Part shown: positions 24,855 through 33,197 of the stretch, piece after piece
How positions within the stretch are numbered: the stretch's first letter is position 1
Layout of the letters: each line of letters opens with the position of its first letter
NCBI RefSeq assembly: GCF_900105865.1
Contig: NZ_LT629804.1
Span: forward strand, 930,001-994,000
Reading direction: 5' to 3'
Length of the DNA stretch: 64,000 nt
From: Arcanobacterium phocae
GTDB taxonomy: Bacteria; Actinomycetota; Actinomycetes; Actinomycetales; Actinomycetaceae
Program-made: the position numbers and the translations under genes
Notes under the pieces: generated by a model
Told to the model about the DNA's origin: nothing
What the model saw: only the letters and a program-made list of their open reading frames with translations
Database searches by the model: none

Positions 24855-24884
24855 TTGGACTTCGCGGTGTGGCTTCTCTATAAA
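24855..24884 (+). promoter_or_regulatory. Sigma-70-type promoter giving a leaderless transcript
   Basis: TTGGAC (24855-24860), 18-base spacer, TATAAA (24879-24884). The hexamer ends 7 bases before the GTG start at 24892, so transcription would begin at the start codon. There is no Shine-Dalgarno. Confidence 0.7.
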
Positions 24885-24891
24885 TGGTTAC

Positions 24892-26154
24892 GTGACTATT
24901 CCGTCTACCCGTGTCTCGAATCGGCGGCAACGCGCCGCCCATGAACGTACCGTTTTAGCCTTGTTAACTGGTGGCGACGCGGCACAGATGCTGTCAGTTG
25001 CGTTAGCTCATCGGGGGATAGTGCGGTCGTGGAATGTGCATGCCATTCATCATCGTCCCGGAGCTGGCGTTTCAGTTGGTTACAGCGTGGTGTTGGATCA
25101 TAACGACGACGGTTGCGTAAGACGGACTGATACCTACGTGGTGGCTACGTCCGGGCGAATTAACGAAGACCGGCTCGATGAGGTAGATGGCCGGACGGTG
25201 ACGTGGCGAAATGTCCGAGTGCACGTGTGGGAACATCCTTACGATCCGGAACTTCCTGCACTCGAGTTGGCCTGCAACCCAGATCAGCTCGATGACTGGT
25301 TAGGTCGAGAAACAGACACGGAACTGATTGCGTATCGTCCCACTCGCCGGGCCGTGGTGCGGATTGACGACGTCGATGGTGGCGCCGTCCATTGGGCGAA
25401 GGTGATGCGACCCGATCAGATTGATGGGATTGTGACTCGCCTAAGGATGCTCGAGCGTGCTGGAACGCCTGCTCCGGTTGTGCAGGATGTTGATCCGCGT
25501 GGGTTGATCGTAACCACGGATCTGTCTGGACTTGCACTAAACAAGGTCTACGCCCGGGTCGAGCCACAGCATATCGGAACAATGCGGGGAGTGCTTGATT
25601 CCCTGGCAGCTACTCTCGATTCGTTACCGATGGTTGCCATCGGATTACCGGCGCGGCCAGCGTGGGCAGACCGGTGTGAGCATTATGCCGAGGCTGCGGT
25701 TACCGTTTTGCCACAAGAGGAGCAACGGATACGGGACCTTACTCGCCAGATTCGCCACGAACTAGATCATGCAGATTTAGGGCCGCTCGTGCCTACTCAC
25801 GGCGATTTTTATGAGGCGAATATTTTTGTTGATCCAAGGACAGGGTACGTTTCTGGGATTTTGGATGTGGATAGTTTAGGCCCTGGATACCGAGTTCATG
25901 ATTGGGGATGCTTACTGGGGCATATGTCGGTGCTTCCCGGGTTAGCACCTCAGACCTATCAGCATATTGACCCACTACTGGCTGATTGGACGCAGCGGGT
26001 GGCGCGTTGGGTTGATCCGCAGGCCTTGGGTGCTTCGGCTGCTGGTGTGGTGCTTTCATTGGTTGCCGGTGCCCGGCGCTCGCGGAAGAGGAACTGGCAG
26101 GCTGAGGCACTGTTTCGGATTGAAGTTGCCGAAAAATGGTTAAGCCAAAGATAG
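24892..26154 (+). CDS. Aminoglycoside phosphotransferase-fold kinase of unknown substrate
   Basis: The C-terminal half (about 180-400) has the APH/choline kinase active site: THGDFYEANIF gives the catalytic Asp and Asn, and ILDVDSLGPGYRVHDWG the metal Asp. The N-terminal 170 residues contain a degraded nucleotide-lobe pattern and are not recognisable. Such proteins phosphorylate small molecules (sugars, amino alcohols, antibiotics); no substrate is implied by the context beyond the divergent adenosine deaminase. GTG 24892 appears leaderless. Antibiotic resistance should not be assumed. Confidence 0.82.
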   Translation: MTIPSTRVSNRRQRAAHERTVLALLTGGDAAQMLSVALAHRGIVRSWNVHAIHHRPGAGVSVGYSVVLDHNDDGCVRRTDTYVVATSGRINEDRLDEVDGRTVTWRNVRVHVWEHPYDPELPALELACNPDQLDDWLGRETDTELIAYRPTRRAVVRIDDVDGGAVHWAKVMRPDQIDGIVTRLRMLERAGTPAPVVQDVDPRGLIVTTDLSGLALNKVYARVEPQHIGTMRGVLDSLAATLDSLPMVAIGLPARPAWADRCEHYAEAAVTVLPQEEQRIRDLTRQIRHELDHADLGPLVPTHGDFYEANIFVDPRTGYVSGILDVDSLGPGYRVHDWGCLLGHMSVLPGLAPQTYQHIDPLLADWTQRVARWVDPQALGASAAGVVLSLVAGARRSRKRNWQAEALFRIEVAEKWLSQR

Positions 26155-26295
26155 TCATCTGTCAAGATCTAAGTATGTGATAGGTGTGAGAAATCCCATT
26201 CTTTAGTGATTTGGTGATAACATACTGTCATACGTTATTTCAGGTAAATATCGAAAGACGTATAGAAAACTCTGATTCCAAAAGAGGAGCGTTCC

Positions 26296-26573
26296 GTGGA
26301 GAACAATGCCATAACATCTTCTAAGATTCCGATGCGCCAGTCGCAACAATTGTATTTCGGCTTTATCTTGGCTTTGTTCAGTGTTCCGCTGTTTTCACAG
26401 TAGTTTTGCCGTTCAGTGCGATTATTGTTTCGCGCAAGGAGCGCCAGGCTAACCCAGAGTCGTTACCATCTGCTGGTGGGCTGTACCTTGGAACATTTAC
26501 GTTGATCGCTGGACTGATTTTGGCTGGTGTGATTCTTTTCCGATTACTTAGTGCCCTGGTCTATCCAGGCTAG
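26296..26573 (+). pseudogene. Frameshifted small two-helix membrane protein
   Basis: A GTG at 26296 with an AAGAGGAG site opens a frame that stops at 26401-26403 after 35 codons. The -1 frame continues in a coherent membrane-protein sequence to the stop at 26571-26573. Adding one T to the TTTT run at 26392-26395 restores a single frame of about 92 codons with a first helix (FGFILALFSVPLFF...), a basic turn IVSRKERQ and a second helix near the end. The layout resembles DUF4190-like small proteins, but I do not recognise the family. A terminator follows, so the transcription unit looks intact. A sequencing error is possible. Confidence 0.7.
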
Positions 26574-26592
26574 TAGCTGTTTTACATGCACA

Positions 26593-26627
26593 TTGCCGGG
26601 AGAACACCTGTTCTCCCGGCAACTTTT
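26593..26627 (+). terminator. Rho-independent terminator after the frameshifted gene
   Basis: Perfect 13-bp stem (26593-26605 with 26610-26622), loop ACCT, then CTTTT. It sits between this gene and convergent aspartate aminotransferase. Confidence 0.9.
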
Positions 26628-26649
26628 CGCTGTTGAGGTGCTTGTCTCG

Positions 26650-27855
26650 TTAAGCAAATAGTTCTTGTAATCTGCGGGCGCCGGCGACGAGGTCGTCGTC
26701 GGCAAGCGCATAGGAAAATCGCAGATAACCGGGCGCTCCGAAGGCTTCGCCGGGAACGACGGCTACTTCGGCTTCTTCTAAAATAAGTTCGGCAAGTTCA
26801 GCCGAAGTCTGTGCGACTTTGCCGCGAATTTCCTTACCAAGTAACGCTTCAACGTTAGGGAACACGTAGAATGCGCCGGTAGGCTGGGGGACAACAAAGC
26901 CATCAATCTCGCGAAGCATGGCAACCAGCGTCTGCCGACGGTGATCGAAAGCTTCTTTCATTGGAGCGAGTATGCTTTGATCGCCGGTGAGTGCGGCGAT
27001 GGCGGCACGCTGGGAGACGTTTGAGACGTTGGACGTAACATGGGATTGGAAGTTGGCTGCTTTCTTGATGACGTCGGAGGGGCCATACATCCAACCCACG
27101 CGCCAACCAGTCATGGCATAGGACTTGGCAACGCCGTTGACGACGATGGTCTGGTCGGCGAGCTCTGGCACAACCTTTAGTAGGTAGGACATCTCACCTT
27201 CATAGACGAGCTTTTCGTAGATCTCATCGGTGATGATCCAGATACCGTTAGCCAGTGCCCACTGGCCGATGTTACGTAGTTCGTCAGCCGTGTAGACGGC
27301 ACCGGTTGGGTTCGATGGTGAACACATGAGCAGAACCTTGGTGCGGTCAGTCAGTGCCGCATCGAGTTGTGCGGTGGTGACTTTGTAATCTTGGTCTGGA
27401 CCGGCAAATACTTCGACGACGGTGCCGCCACACAGTCGGATAGCTTCGGGGTAGGTGGTCCAGTAAGGGGCAGGCAAAATTACTTCATCGCCGTCGGAGA
27501 CCAGCGCAGCGAAGGCTTGGAATACGGCTTGCTTACCGCCGTTTGTGACGATGATGTTTGCGGGATCAACAGTGATATCGGAATCAGCTTTGGCACGGTC
27601 TGCGATAGCTTGGCGTAACTCCGGTAGACCTGCGGCTGGGGTGTATTTATGGTTCTTCGGGTCTTGGGCTGCGGCTACAGCCGCATCGACGACGTGAGCT
27701 GGTGTTGGAAAGTTCGGTTCGCCGGCGCCGAAGCCGATAACGGGTTTGCCAGCGGCTTTGAGTGCCTTAGCCTTGGCGTCGACGGCGAGGGTGGCGGATG
27801 GCTGGAGTGCTCCCAGACGGACAGAAACGCGACTGCGTGTGGTTGTTTGTGTCAT
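26650..27855 (-). CDS. aspC: Aspartate/aromatic aminotransferase, PLP class I
   Basis: Transfers the amino group between aspartate (or a related amino acid) and 2-oxoglutarate in the cytosol. Fold-type I residues are in place: Asn182 in SNPTG, Asp210 and Tyr213 in [11 protein letters not shown] lysine Lys244 in [10 protein letters not shown], and the distal Arg in YLRFSYA. 401 residues is normal for the Ib subgroup. ATG 27855 has AGGA close upstream; a frame of 12 more codons is unsupported. Substrate range is not decided by sequence. Confidence 0.92.
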   Translation of the reverse strand: MTQTTTRSRVSVRLGALQPSATLAVDAKAKALKAAGKPVIGFGAGEPNFPTPAHVVDAAVAAAQDPKNHKYTPAAGLPELRQAIADRAKADSDITVDPANIIVTNGGKQAVFQAFAALVSDGDEVILPAPYWTTYPEAIRLCGGTVVEVFAGPDQDYKVTTAQLDAALTDRTKVLLMCSPSNPTGAVYTADELRNIGQWALANGIWIITDEIYEKLVYEGEMSYLLKVVPELADQTIVVNGVAKSYAMTGWRVGWMYGPSDVIKKAANFQSHVTSNVSNVSQRAAIAALTGDQSILAPMKEAFDHRRQTLVAMLREIDGFVVPQPTGAFYVFPNVEALLGKEIRGKVAQTSAELAELILEEAEVAVVPGEAFGAPGYLRFSYALADDDLVAGARRLQELFA

Positions 27856-28055
27856 ACGTCCTATGGTGGCATGAATACGGCTTGATGTCACCTAATGGAG
27901 CTGTGGAAAATAGGGGTTGAGATAATAAATGTGTTGTTAATTACATGCAGAATATTGTGCAGAACGCAAATGCCAAGTAAAGTAGGGGGAGTTGTGGAAC
28001 GCATACGAGCGTTAGCATGCATTGACATGTGAACGAATCGGGCATTCCTCCCCAT

Positions 28056-28128
28056 AGGGTAGTGGCGCAATTGGTAGCGCACCGGTCTCCAAAACCGGCG
28101 GTTGTGGGTTCGAGTCCCTCCTGCCCTG
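28056..28128 (+). tRNA. tRNA-Trp (CCA)
   Basis: Acceptor AGGGTAG pairs with CTGCCCT (28121-28127), discriminator G. Anticodon stem CCGGT/ACCGG encloses CTCCAAA. It lies 54 bases before secE, the conserved actinobacterial order tRNA-Trp-secE-nusG. Confidence 0.96.
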
Positions 28129-28182
28129 CTAAGAAGGCGGCCCACAAGGGCCGTTTTCCACATTTACCGAGAGGATTAAGAA

Positions 28183-28428
28183 GTGAGCCAGGCTTCCGCG
28201 TCTAGTCACGGCAATAAGCCAGCGAAATCAGAATCGCGTGGCTTCTTTGCTCGAATCGTACAGTTTTTCCGTGAAGTGTTTGTGGAGCTGAAGAAAGTTC
28301 AGCGTCCTACACGTTCAGAGTTGTGGAAGCTTTTCCTCACAGTCGTTTTCTTCGTTGCTGTTGTGATGGCATTCGTTGCGGCGATTGATCTGGTGTTTGC
28401 TCAACTTGTACTCTTAATTTTCAGCTGA
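28183..28428 (+). CDS. secE: Preprotein translocase subunit SecE
   Basis: Single-spanning essential subunit of the SecYEG channel. 81 residues: a short polar N-terminus, the amphipathic helix FFREVFVELKKVQRPTRSEL with the conserved KKVxWP-like element (Arg-Pro here), and one membrane helix (about 50-78). The start is GTG with a GAGAGG site. nusG follows 33 bases after. Confidence 0.95.
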   Translation: MSQASASSHGNKPAKSESRGFFARIVQFFREVFVELKKVQRPTRSELWKLFLTVVFFVAVVMAFVAAIDLVFAQLVLLIFS

Positions 28429-28461
28429 CGCTAAGTTCCGGATTGTTTGAAAGCAGGAAAT

Positions 28462-29289
28462 ATGTCTGAGGAAAAGCTCGACAACACAATTGGTAATCCA
28501 GTTTTTTCCGATGCCGCCCCAGAGCAGGTATCGGAAGACGTTCTGCCTTCCGAAGATGAGGTGTTGGAATCGTCGGTGGTTGAAGAGACAGTGGCAGAAA
28601 TCGCGGCAGATGCTGAGCAGCCTGTTATCGAAGAATCCGTGCCAGCCCAACCAGCTGGTGAAGCTGAAGAATCAGTAGTTACTGAGGAAATGGTTCGAGC
28701 AAAGCTCAAAGGGCTACCAGGCCGTTGGTATGTTCTTCATACCTATGCTGGCTATGAAAAGCGCGTTAAGCGTGATATCGAAACTCGTATGCATTCCTTG
28801 GACATGGAAGACTACATCTTCCAGATTGAAGTTCCAATGGAAGAGGTTTTCGAAGTTAAGAAGGGGCAGCGCAAGCTCATTTCGCGAGTCCGGATCCCAG
28901 GCTACGCACTCATTCGTATGAAGATGACGGATGATTCGTGGCGAGTCGTGCAAGAGACTAACGGCGTAACTGGATTCGTTGGCAATGGGCGAAACCCAGT
29001 TGCATTGTTGCCGGATGAAGTTGTGCAAATGCTCACTCCGGTTGTGGAGAAAGAAGCAGCTGTTGCTGCGGAAACCGCTGGCGCACAAGTCGGAACTGTG
29101 GGTCTTACTCTTGAGGTTGAATACTCTGTTGGTGAGACAGTGACACTGACCACTGAGCCTTGGGTTGGAATGCCAGCTACAATTTCTGACGTTGATGCGG
29201 TCAACCAGAGATTGACTGTTCTCATGACGCTTGTCGGCCAGGAAACCCCGGTCGATTTGTCCTTCGGTCAAGTTAAGAAGATGGACTGA
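28462..29289 (+). CDS. nusG: Transcription elongation/termination factor NusG
   Basis: Binds RNA polymerase and couples to ribosome or Rho. About 85 acidic residues precede the NGN domain (RWYVLHTYAGYEKRV ... RIPGYALIRM ... TNGVTGFVG), and a C-terminal KOW domain ends LSFGQVKKMD. The acidic extension is common in actinobacterial NusG. ATG 28462 has AGGA close upstream; five earlier codons from a TTG are unlikely. Confidence 0.95.
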   Translation: MSEEKLDNTIGNPVFSDAAPEQVSEDVLPSEDEVLESSVVEETVAEIAADAEQPVIEESVPAQPAGEAEESVVTEEMVRAKLKGLPGRWYVLHTYAGYEKRVKRDIETRMHSLDMEDYIFQIEVPMEEVFEVKKGQRKLISRVRIPGYALIRMKMTDDSWRVVQETNGVTGFVGNGRNPVALLPDEVVQMLTPVVEKEAAVAAETAGAQVGTVGLTLEVEYSVGETVTLTTEPWVGMPATISDVDAVNQRLTVLMTLVGQETPVDLSFGQVKKMD

Positions 29290-29304
29290 CTACATGCCAG
29301 TCAG

Positions 29305-29335
29305 CGTTGTGTGGCTTAATCTCCACATCACAACG
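29305..29335 (+). promoter_or_regulatory. Hairpin between nusG and rplK
   Basis: CGTTGTG (29305-29311) pairs with CACAACG (29329-29335), with a further TGG/CCA inside. It has no T-tract. It may be an L1/L11 control element or partial terminator. Confidence 0.35.
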
Positions 29336-29409
29336 GTCGTATTAACCGATGCGAAGGCACCCGTCGTCGTTGCCAGGCGGCGGTAAGAAAATAGAAAAGA
29401 AGGATCAAA

Positions 29410-29844
29410 ATGCCACCGAAGAAGAAGGTTGCCGGTCTGATCAAGCTCCAGATTCAAGCTGGAATGGCCACCCCGGCTCCGCCGATCGGCCCAGCACTGG
29501 GTCAGCACGGCGTTAACATTGTGGAATTCACCAAGGCATACAATGCTGCAACTGAATCCATGCGTGGAAACATCGTCCCAGTTGAGATTACGGTTTACGA
29601 AGATCGTTCGTTCACCTTTATCACCAAGACTCCACCAGCTGCTGAACTCATTAAGAAGGCTGCCGGTATTAAGAAGGGCTCTGGAGTTCCACACACCAAC
29701 AAGGTCGCACACTTGACTGCAGACCAGTTGCGTGAAATCGCTAAGACCAAGGAACCAGACCTTAACGCCAACGATATCGACAACGCTGCACGCATTATTG
29801 CCGGCACTGCTCGTTCGATGGGCGTAACAACCGACGAGATCTGA
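29410..29844 (+). CDS. rplK: 50S ribosomal protein L11
   Basis: GTPase-centre protein of 144 residues, target region for thiostrepton-class antibiotics. Opens [22 protein letters not shown] and carries the [14 protein letters not shown] proline-rich site; ends in the usual ARSMG element. AAGAAGG precedes the ATG. Forms the L11-L1 operon with rplA. Confidence 0.97.
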   Translation: MPPKKKVAGLIKLQIQAGMATPAPPIGPALGQHGVNIVEFTKAYNAATESMRGNIVPVEITVYEDRSFTFITKTPPAAELIKKAAGIKKGSGVPHTNKVAHLTADQLREIAKTKEPDLNANDIDNAARIIAGTARSMGVTTDEI

Positions 29845-29875
29845 GAATCTCAAACCGCTCATCCGAGCAACTGAT

Positions 29876-29893
29876 GATGCCACTCATGGCATC
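29876..29893 (+). promoter_or_regulatory. Perfect hairpin between rplK and rplA
   Basis: GATGCCA (29876-29882), loop CTCA, TGGCATC (29887-29893). It sits about 55 bases before rplA and could be part of an L1-type regulatory site; no T-tract. Confidence 0.4.
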
Positions 29894-29949
29894 GTGGTAG
29901 GGCCCGAGCGGGCTCGTTCCCCACAACTGCTGACAAGGAGAAAAGCAGA

Positions 29950-30654
29950 ATGGCAAAGCGCTCAAAGAATTACCGTAAGGCTGCTGAGCTCATCCAGGCT
30001 GGAGAAATTTACACTCCTGCTGAAGCGATCGAGCTAGCACAAAAGACATCTGTCACCAAGTTCCCATCTACCGTTGAGGTTATGTACCGCCTCGGTGTTG
30101 ATCCGCGTAAAGCAGATCAGATGGTTCGCGGCACTGTTAACCTTCCTCATGGAACTGGTAAGACAGCTCGCGTTATCGTGTTCGCTGTTGGTGACAAGGC
30201 TCAGGCCGCTATTGACGCCGGTGCTGACGAAGTCGGTGGCGACGAGCTCATCGAAAAGGTCGCAGGTGGCTGGACCGATTTCGATGCTGCTGTCGCAACA
30301 CCAGATATGATGGGTAAGGTCGGCCGTTTGGGTCGCGTCCTTGGTCCACGTGGTTTGATGCCGAACCCTAAGACTGGCACCGTAACCATGGACACCGCTA
30401 AGGCTGTTAATGACATCAAGGGTGGACGTATTGAGTTCCGTGTTGATAAGCATGGCAACCTTGCCTTCATCGTTGGTAACACGTCATTCACCAGCGAGCA
30501 GCTTCTCGAGAATTTCAACGCTGCTCATGATGAGATCATGCGTTTGAAGCCTGCTTCGGCAAAGGGTCGCTACTTGCTCAAGGCTACTATTTCCACCACT
30601 ATGGGTCCTGGCATCCGTATTGATGCTACTAAGGGCGCAGTAACGGAAGCCTGA
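29950..30654 (+). CDS. rplA: 50S ribosomal protein L1
   Basis: Stalk protein and, in many bacteria, translational repressor of its own operon. 234 residues with the [21 protein letters not shown] signature at mid-protein, split here as [11 protein letters not shown] then [15 protein letters not shown] precedes the ATG. Followed by a strong terminator that closes the nusG-L11-L1 unit. Confidence 0.97.
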   Translation: MAKRSKNYRKAAELIQAGEIYTPAEAIELAQKTSVTKFPSTVEVMYRLGVDPRKADQMVRGTVNLPHGTGKTARVIVFAVGDKAQAAIDAGADEVGGDELIEKVAGGWTDFDAAVATPDMMGKVGRLGRVLGPRGLMPNPKTGTVTMDTAKAVNDIKGGRIEFRVDKHGNLAFIVGNTSFTSEQLLENFNAAHDEIMRLKPASAKGRYLLKATISTTMGPGIRIDATKGAVTEA

Positions 30655-30694
30655 TCTATCAGAAGCTTGACAGTCGGTAGTGTCATGACTGTTT

Positions 30695-30735
30695 AAATAA
30701 GCGCGGAACCGCACTTGGTTCCGCGCTTATTTTAT
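30695..30735 (+). terminator. Rho-independent terminator after rplA
   Basis: 16-bp perfect stem (30695-30710 with 30717-30732), loop GCACTT, ending in a T-rich stretch. Confidence 0.93.
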
Positions 30736-30841
30736 GACATAGCTTGGTTAACCAGCTGTTTTTGGGACTACTTACCTCGTTTTTATGGCAAATACGCGGT
30801 ACTATGTGGAACAGAAATACGGTCGTCTAGAGGGGAATCCT

Positions 30842-31462
30842 GTGGGTAAGTCCTTAGTTATTGGTATTGCCGGTGGTACGGGTAGTGGAAAAACTACCCT
30901 GACTCGTGCTATTGAGTCGCGGTTTGCACCGCACGCCTCCGTGATTTTCCATGATTCGTATTATCACGCCCATGATGAGCTGAGCTTTTCAGAACGCGAA
31001 CAACTTAACTACGATCATCCGGACTCTTTCGATAATGATCTTCTCGTTCGACACATGGAGACCTTGCTAGCAGGTCATGCTATTGAAGCACCGGTTTACG
31101 ATTATGCTCACCATAACCGGGCACCCCAGACACAACATATTGACCCGGCCCCTGTTTTATTGCTCGAAGGTATTCTTATCTTTGCAGAGCCAAGGCTATG
31201 CGACTTGTGTGACGTGAAGATCTTTGTAGATACCGATGCGGATGTGCGTATTTTGCGCCGAATCAAGCGCGACGTCATCGAACGTGGACGTTCCCTCGAG
31301 TCTGTTGAGGCACAGTACCTGGAAACCGTCAAGCCAATGCATGAATTATTCGTCGAACCTTCGAAGAGGCAGGCCGATCTCATCGTGCCAGAAGGTGGAC
31401 ATAATCTTGTGGCACTTGATATGTTGGTTCACCGCATCGAAGGGGAGCTGAAAGAACTCTAG
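30842..31462 (+). CDS. udk: Uridine kinase
   Basis: Phosphorylates uridine and cytidine in pyrimidine salvage. The Walker A loop GGTGSGKTT spans 11-19; YYHAHDELSFSERE and the YDYAHHNRAPQT segment are substrate-side motifs of the family. I chose GTG 30842, which has AGAGGGGA 5 bases upstream and gives 206 residues, the usual length; a longer ATG frame at 30785 adds 19 non-conserved residues that include a possible -10 (TACTAT, 30800-30805). Confidence 0.88.
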   Translation: MGKSLVIGIAGGTGSGKTTLTRAIESRFAPHASVIFHDSYYHAHDELSFSEREQLNYDHPDSFDNDLLVRHMETLLAGHAIEAPVYDYAHHNRAPQTQHIDPAPVLLLEGILIFAEPRLCDLCDVKIFVDTDADVRILRRIKRDVIERGRSLESVEAQYLETVKPMHELFVEPSKRQADLIVPEGGHNLVALDMLVHRIEGELKEL

Positions 31463-31521
31463 TAGTGGCAGAGCATACGGGTGGTCAAAATGTTGGACCG
31501 CTCACTGATATAAATTATCTC

Positions 31522-31550
31522 TTGCTAAATTTAGCTAATCAACGTAGTCT
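31522..31550 (+). promoter_or_regulatory. Promoter of the rplJL operon
   Basis: TTGCTA (31522-31527), 17-base spacer, TAGTCT (31545-31550). The start would fall near 31557, at the beginning of the L10 leader. Confidence 0.65.
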
Positions 31551-31556
31551 ACTAAT

Positions 31557-31676
31557 TGCCCAAGACCGCAGGTCGCCTGAAATTTTCAGGGCAAAGTTCG
31601 CACGGCGAAGCCCGCGTAGGTGAGAAAGACAGCAGTATTCTGCTCACGTCCTCATGCCTGCGCATGAGGATTTTTT
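31557..31676 (+). ncRNA. L10 leader with attenuator terminator
   Basis: The 5' leader of rplJL contains the conserved L10-leader elements AGACCGCAGGT (31563-31573) and GCGTAGGTGAG (31614-31624), the two strands of the kink-turn region that binds L10(L12)4, with an intervening CCTGAAA/TTTCAGG hairpin. A small AGCAG/CTGCT hairpin and then an intrinsic terminator follow: TCCTCATG/CATGAGGA (31649-31656, 31663-31670) plus T6. Excess L10-L12 would favour termination before rplJ. Motif recognised by eye. Confidence 0.8.
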
Positions 31677-31738
31677 GTATCTACAAGGTTTCGCGATGTT
31701 GAATTTCCGGCTGCGGCATTCAATCGGAAGGAGGTCCC

Positions 31739-32263
31739 ATGGCACGGACCGACAAGTCTGCAGCGATCGCAGAACTTACTGAGCTGTTCTCAGGTTCTAC
31801 GGCCGTTCTCGTAACTGAGTACCGTGGACTGACTGTTGCACAGATGAAGACTCTTCGTCGTGCAATGGGTCAGGAAGCCACATACGTTGTTGCGAAGAAC
31901 ACCCTCGCTCGCATCGCGGCTAAGGCAGCCGGCGTCGAAGGACTCGACGACGCGCTCACTGGCCCGACTGCACTGGCATTCGTCACCGGTGACATCGCTT
32001 CCGCAGCTAAAGCAGTAAAGAATTTCGCTAAAGAAAACCCGGCACTTATTATCAAGGCTGGCGTTCTTGAAGGCGCTCTTCTCGCTGCTGAAGATGTTTC
32101 GAAGCTCGCCGATCTCGAATCTCGCGAGGTCCTTTTGGCCAAGGCCGCCGGAGCTCTCAAGGCTTCGCTGCAAAAGGCTGCATTTGTTTTCAACGCACCG
32201 GCAACCAAGCTGGTACGCACCGTCGACGCACTACGTGCGAAGCAAGAAGAAGCTGCTGCCTGA
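31739..32263 (+). CDS. rplJ: 50S ribosomal protein L10
   Basis: Base of the L12 stalk and the ligand of the preceding leader. 174 residues: the N-terminal rRNA-binding domain includes TEYRGLTVAQMKTLR and YVVAKNTLARIA, the C-terminal helix binds L12 dimers. GGAAGGAGG lies directly before the ATG. rplL follows after 65 bases. Confidence 0.97.
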   Translation: MARTDKSAAIAELTELFSGSTAVLVTEYRGLTVAQMKTLRRAMGQEATYVVAKNTLARIAAKAAGVEGLDDALTGPTALAFVTGDIASAAKAVKNFAKENPALIIKAGVLEGALLAAEDVSKLADLESREVLLAKAAGALKASLQKAAFVFNAPATKLVRTVDALRAKQEEAAA

Positions 32264-32328
32264 CGGTAGCTGCGTAACTCAATTAATTTAAACTGCCTCA
32301 CACGTAGGCAAAGGAAGGTAGGCCAATC

Positions 32329-32715
32329 ATGGCTAAGCTCACTGCTGAAGAGCTCATCGAAGCTTTCAAGGAGCTCACCCTTGTTGAGCTCAACGACTTC
32401 GTTAAGAAGTTCGAAGAAGAATTCGACGTCGAAGCTGCTGCTCCAGTTGCAGTTGCTGCTGCAGCACCAGCTGCAGGTGGCGCCGCTGAAGCTGCTGAAG
32501 AGAAGGACGAATTTGACGTCATTCTCGAAGCTGCTGGCGACAAGAAGATTGCAGTCATCAAGGAGGTGCGCGCTCTTACCTCCCTCGGTCTGAAGGAAGC
32601 TAAGGACCTCGTCGATGGCGCTCCAAAGCCAGTTCTCGAAGGTGTTAACAAGGAAACCGCTGAGAAGGCTAAGGAACAGCTCGAAGGCGCTGGCGCAACC
32701 GTCACCCTTAAGTGA
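32329..32715 (+). CDS. rplL: 50S ribosomal protein L7/L12
   Basis: Multicopy stalk protein that recruits translation GTPases. 128 residues: N-terminal dimerisation domain, Ala-rich hinge (about 38-60) and the C-terminal domain [20 protein letters not shown] ending GATVTLK. AAGGAAGG upstream of the ATG. Confidence 0.97.
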   Translation: MAKLTAEELIEAFKELTLVELNDFVKKFEEEFDVEAAAPVAVAAAAPAAGGAAEAAEEKDEFDVILEAAGDKKIAVIKEVRALTSLGLKEAKDLVDGAPKPVLEGVNKETAEKAKEQLEGAGATVTLK

Positions 32716-32778
32716 TTCACGCGGCTTAGTCCGCAATCATGTTATAAAACTTGTTGGTTAATCACCAGCGGTTGAGAT

Positions 32779-32817
32779 GATCCCCCAAACGTTATCGTTT
32801 GGGGGATCTCTTTATTT
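32779..32817 (+). terminator. Terminator after rplL
   Basis: 13-bp perfect stem (32779-32791 with 32796-32808), loop TTAT, then TCTTTATTT. It separates rplJL from rpoBC. Confidence 0.92.
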
Positions 32818-33197
32818 CGGGAGGGGATAAGCGAGATCGAGTAGGGGTCAAAGCAGCTACCCGTGTCTACTTGCATCTGGATAAAAAGTATGGGAGAGTT
32901 TTCGCGTTGAGAATTTTACTCAGCCCTTTGGATAGATCGATGAGTCTGTGTAGAGCGCGACTGCCACATAGTTTTTCGAGGATCGTTCATTGGTATATAG
33001 GAGTCGTGACCCCTTCCACACTGGTTCGGGGTAGACTTTTTTACGTGTCAAAGGTAAATTAGAAACTTGCGTGGCTTGCCTTTTGGCTACCATTTTTCCT
33101 TGAAAATAACACGCTTTACTGGCAATTCCGGCAAAGTGGTGGTAGTTGGAAGACGAATCACGCATATCCCTTACCAGAACCCAGGGAAGGATCACCT
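32818..33197 (+). promoter_or_regulatory. Non-coding rpoB upstream region
   Basis: 380 bases without a credible gene. Visible elements: an extended -10 candidate TGGTATATA at 32991-32999 with no good -35; a hairpin ACCCC/GGGGT (33009-33013, 33028-33032) with an inner CC/GG pair, followed by T6 (33037-33042), that could attenuate; and a TAGACT hexamer overlapping it at 33032-33037. The rpoB ribosome site GGAAGGA closes the region. Promoter and attenuator calls are tentative. Confidence 0.45.

Noticed and set aside
24892..26154. Aminoglycoside resistance gene
   Set aside because: Only the generic APH-fold catalytic motifs are present, with ordinary codon use and no mobile context.
26388..26403. 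Programmed -1 ribosomal frameshift as an explanation for the broken gene
   Set aside because: No X_XXY_YYZ slippery heptamer is in the required phase and no downstream pseudoknot is evident; a lost T in a T-run is simpler.
28022..28050. TTGACA upstream of tRNA-Trp as its promoter
   Set aside because: The -10 at normal spacing reads TTCCTC and would start transcription inside the tRNA.
27888..28163. Minus-strand open frames across tRNA-Trp
   Set aside because: They read through the tRNA and its T-arm; the familiar tail resembling many database ORFs is a tRNA artefact.
31870..32736. 288-codon open frame antisense to rplJ-rplL
   Set aside because: Its Ser/Phe/Ala-rich translation is the complement of alanine- and glutamate-rich ribosomal proteins, and it crosses two real genes and their gap.
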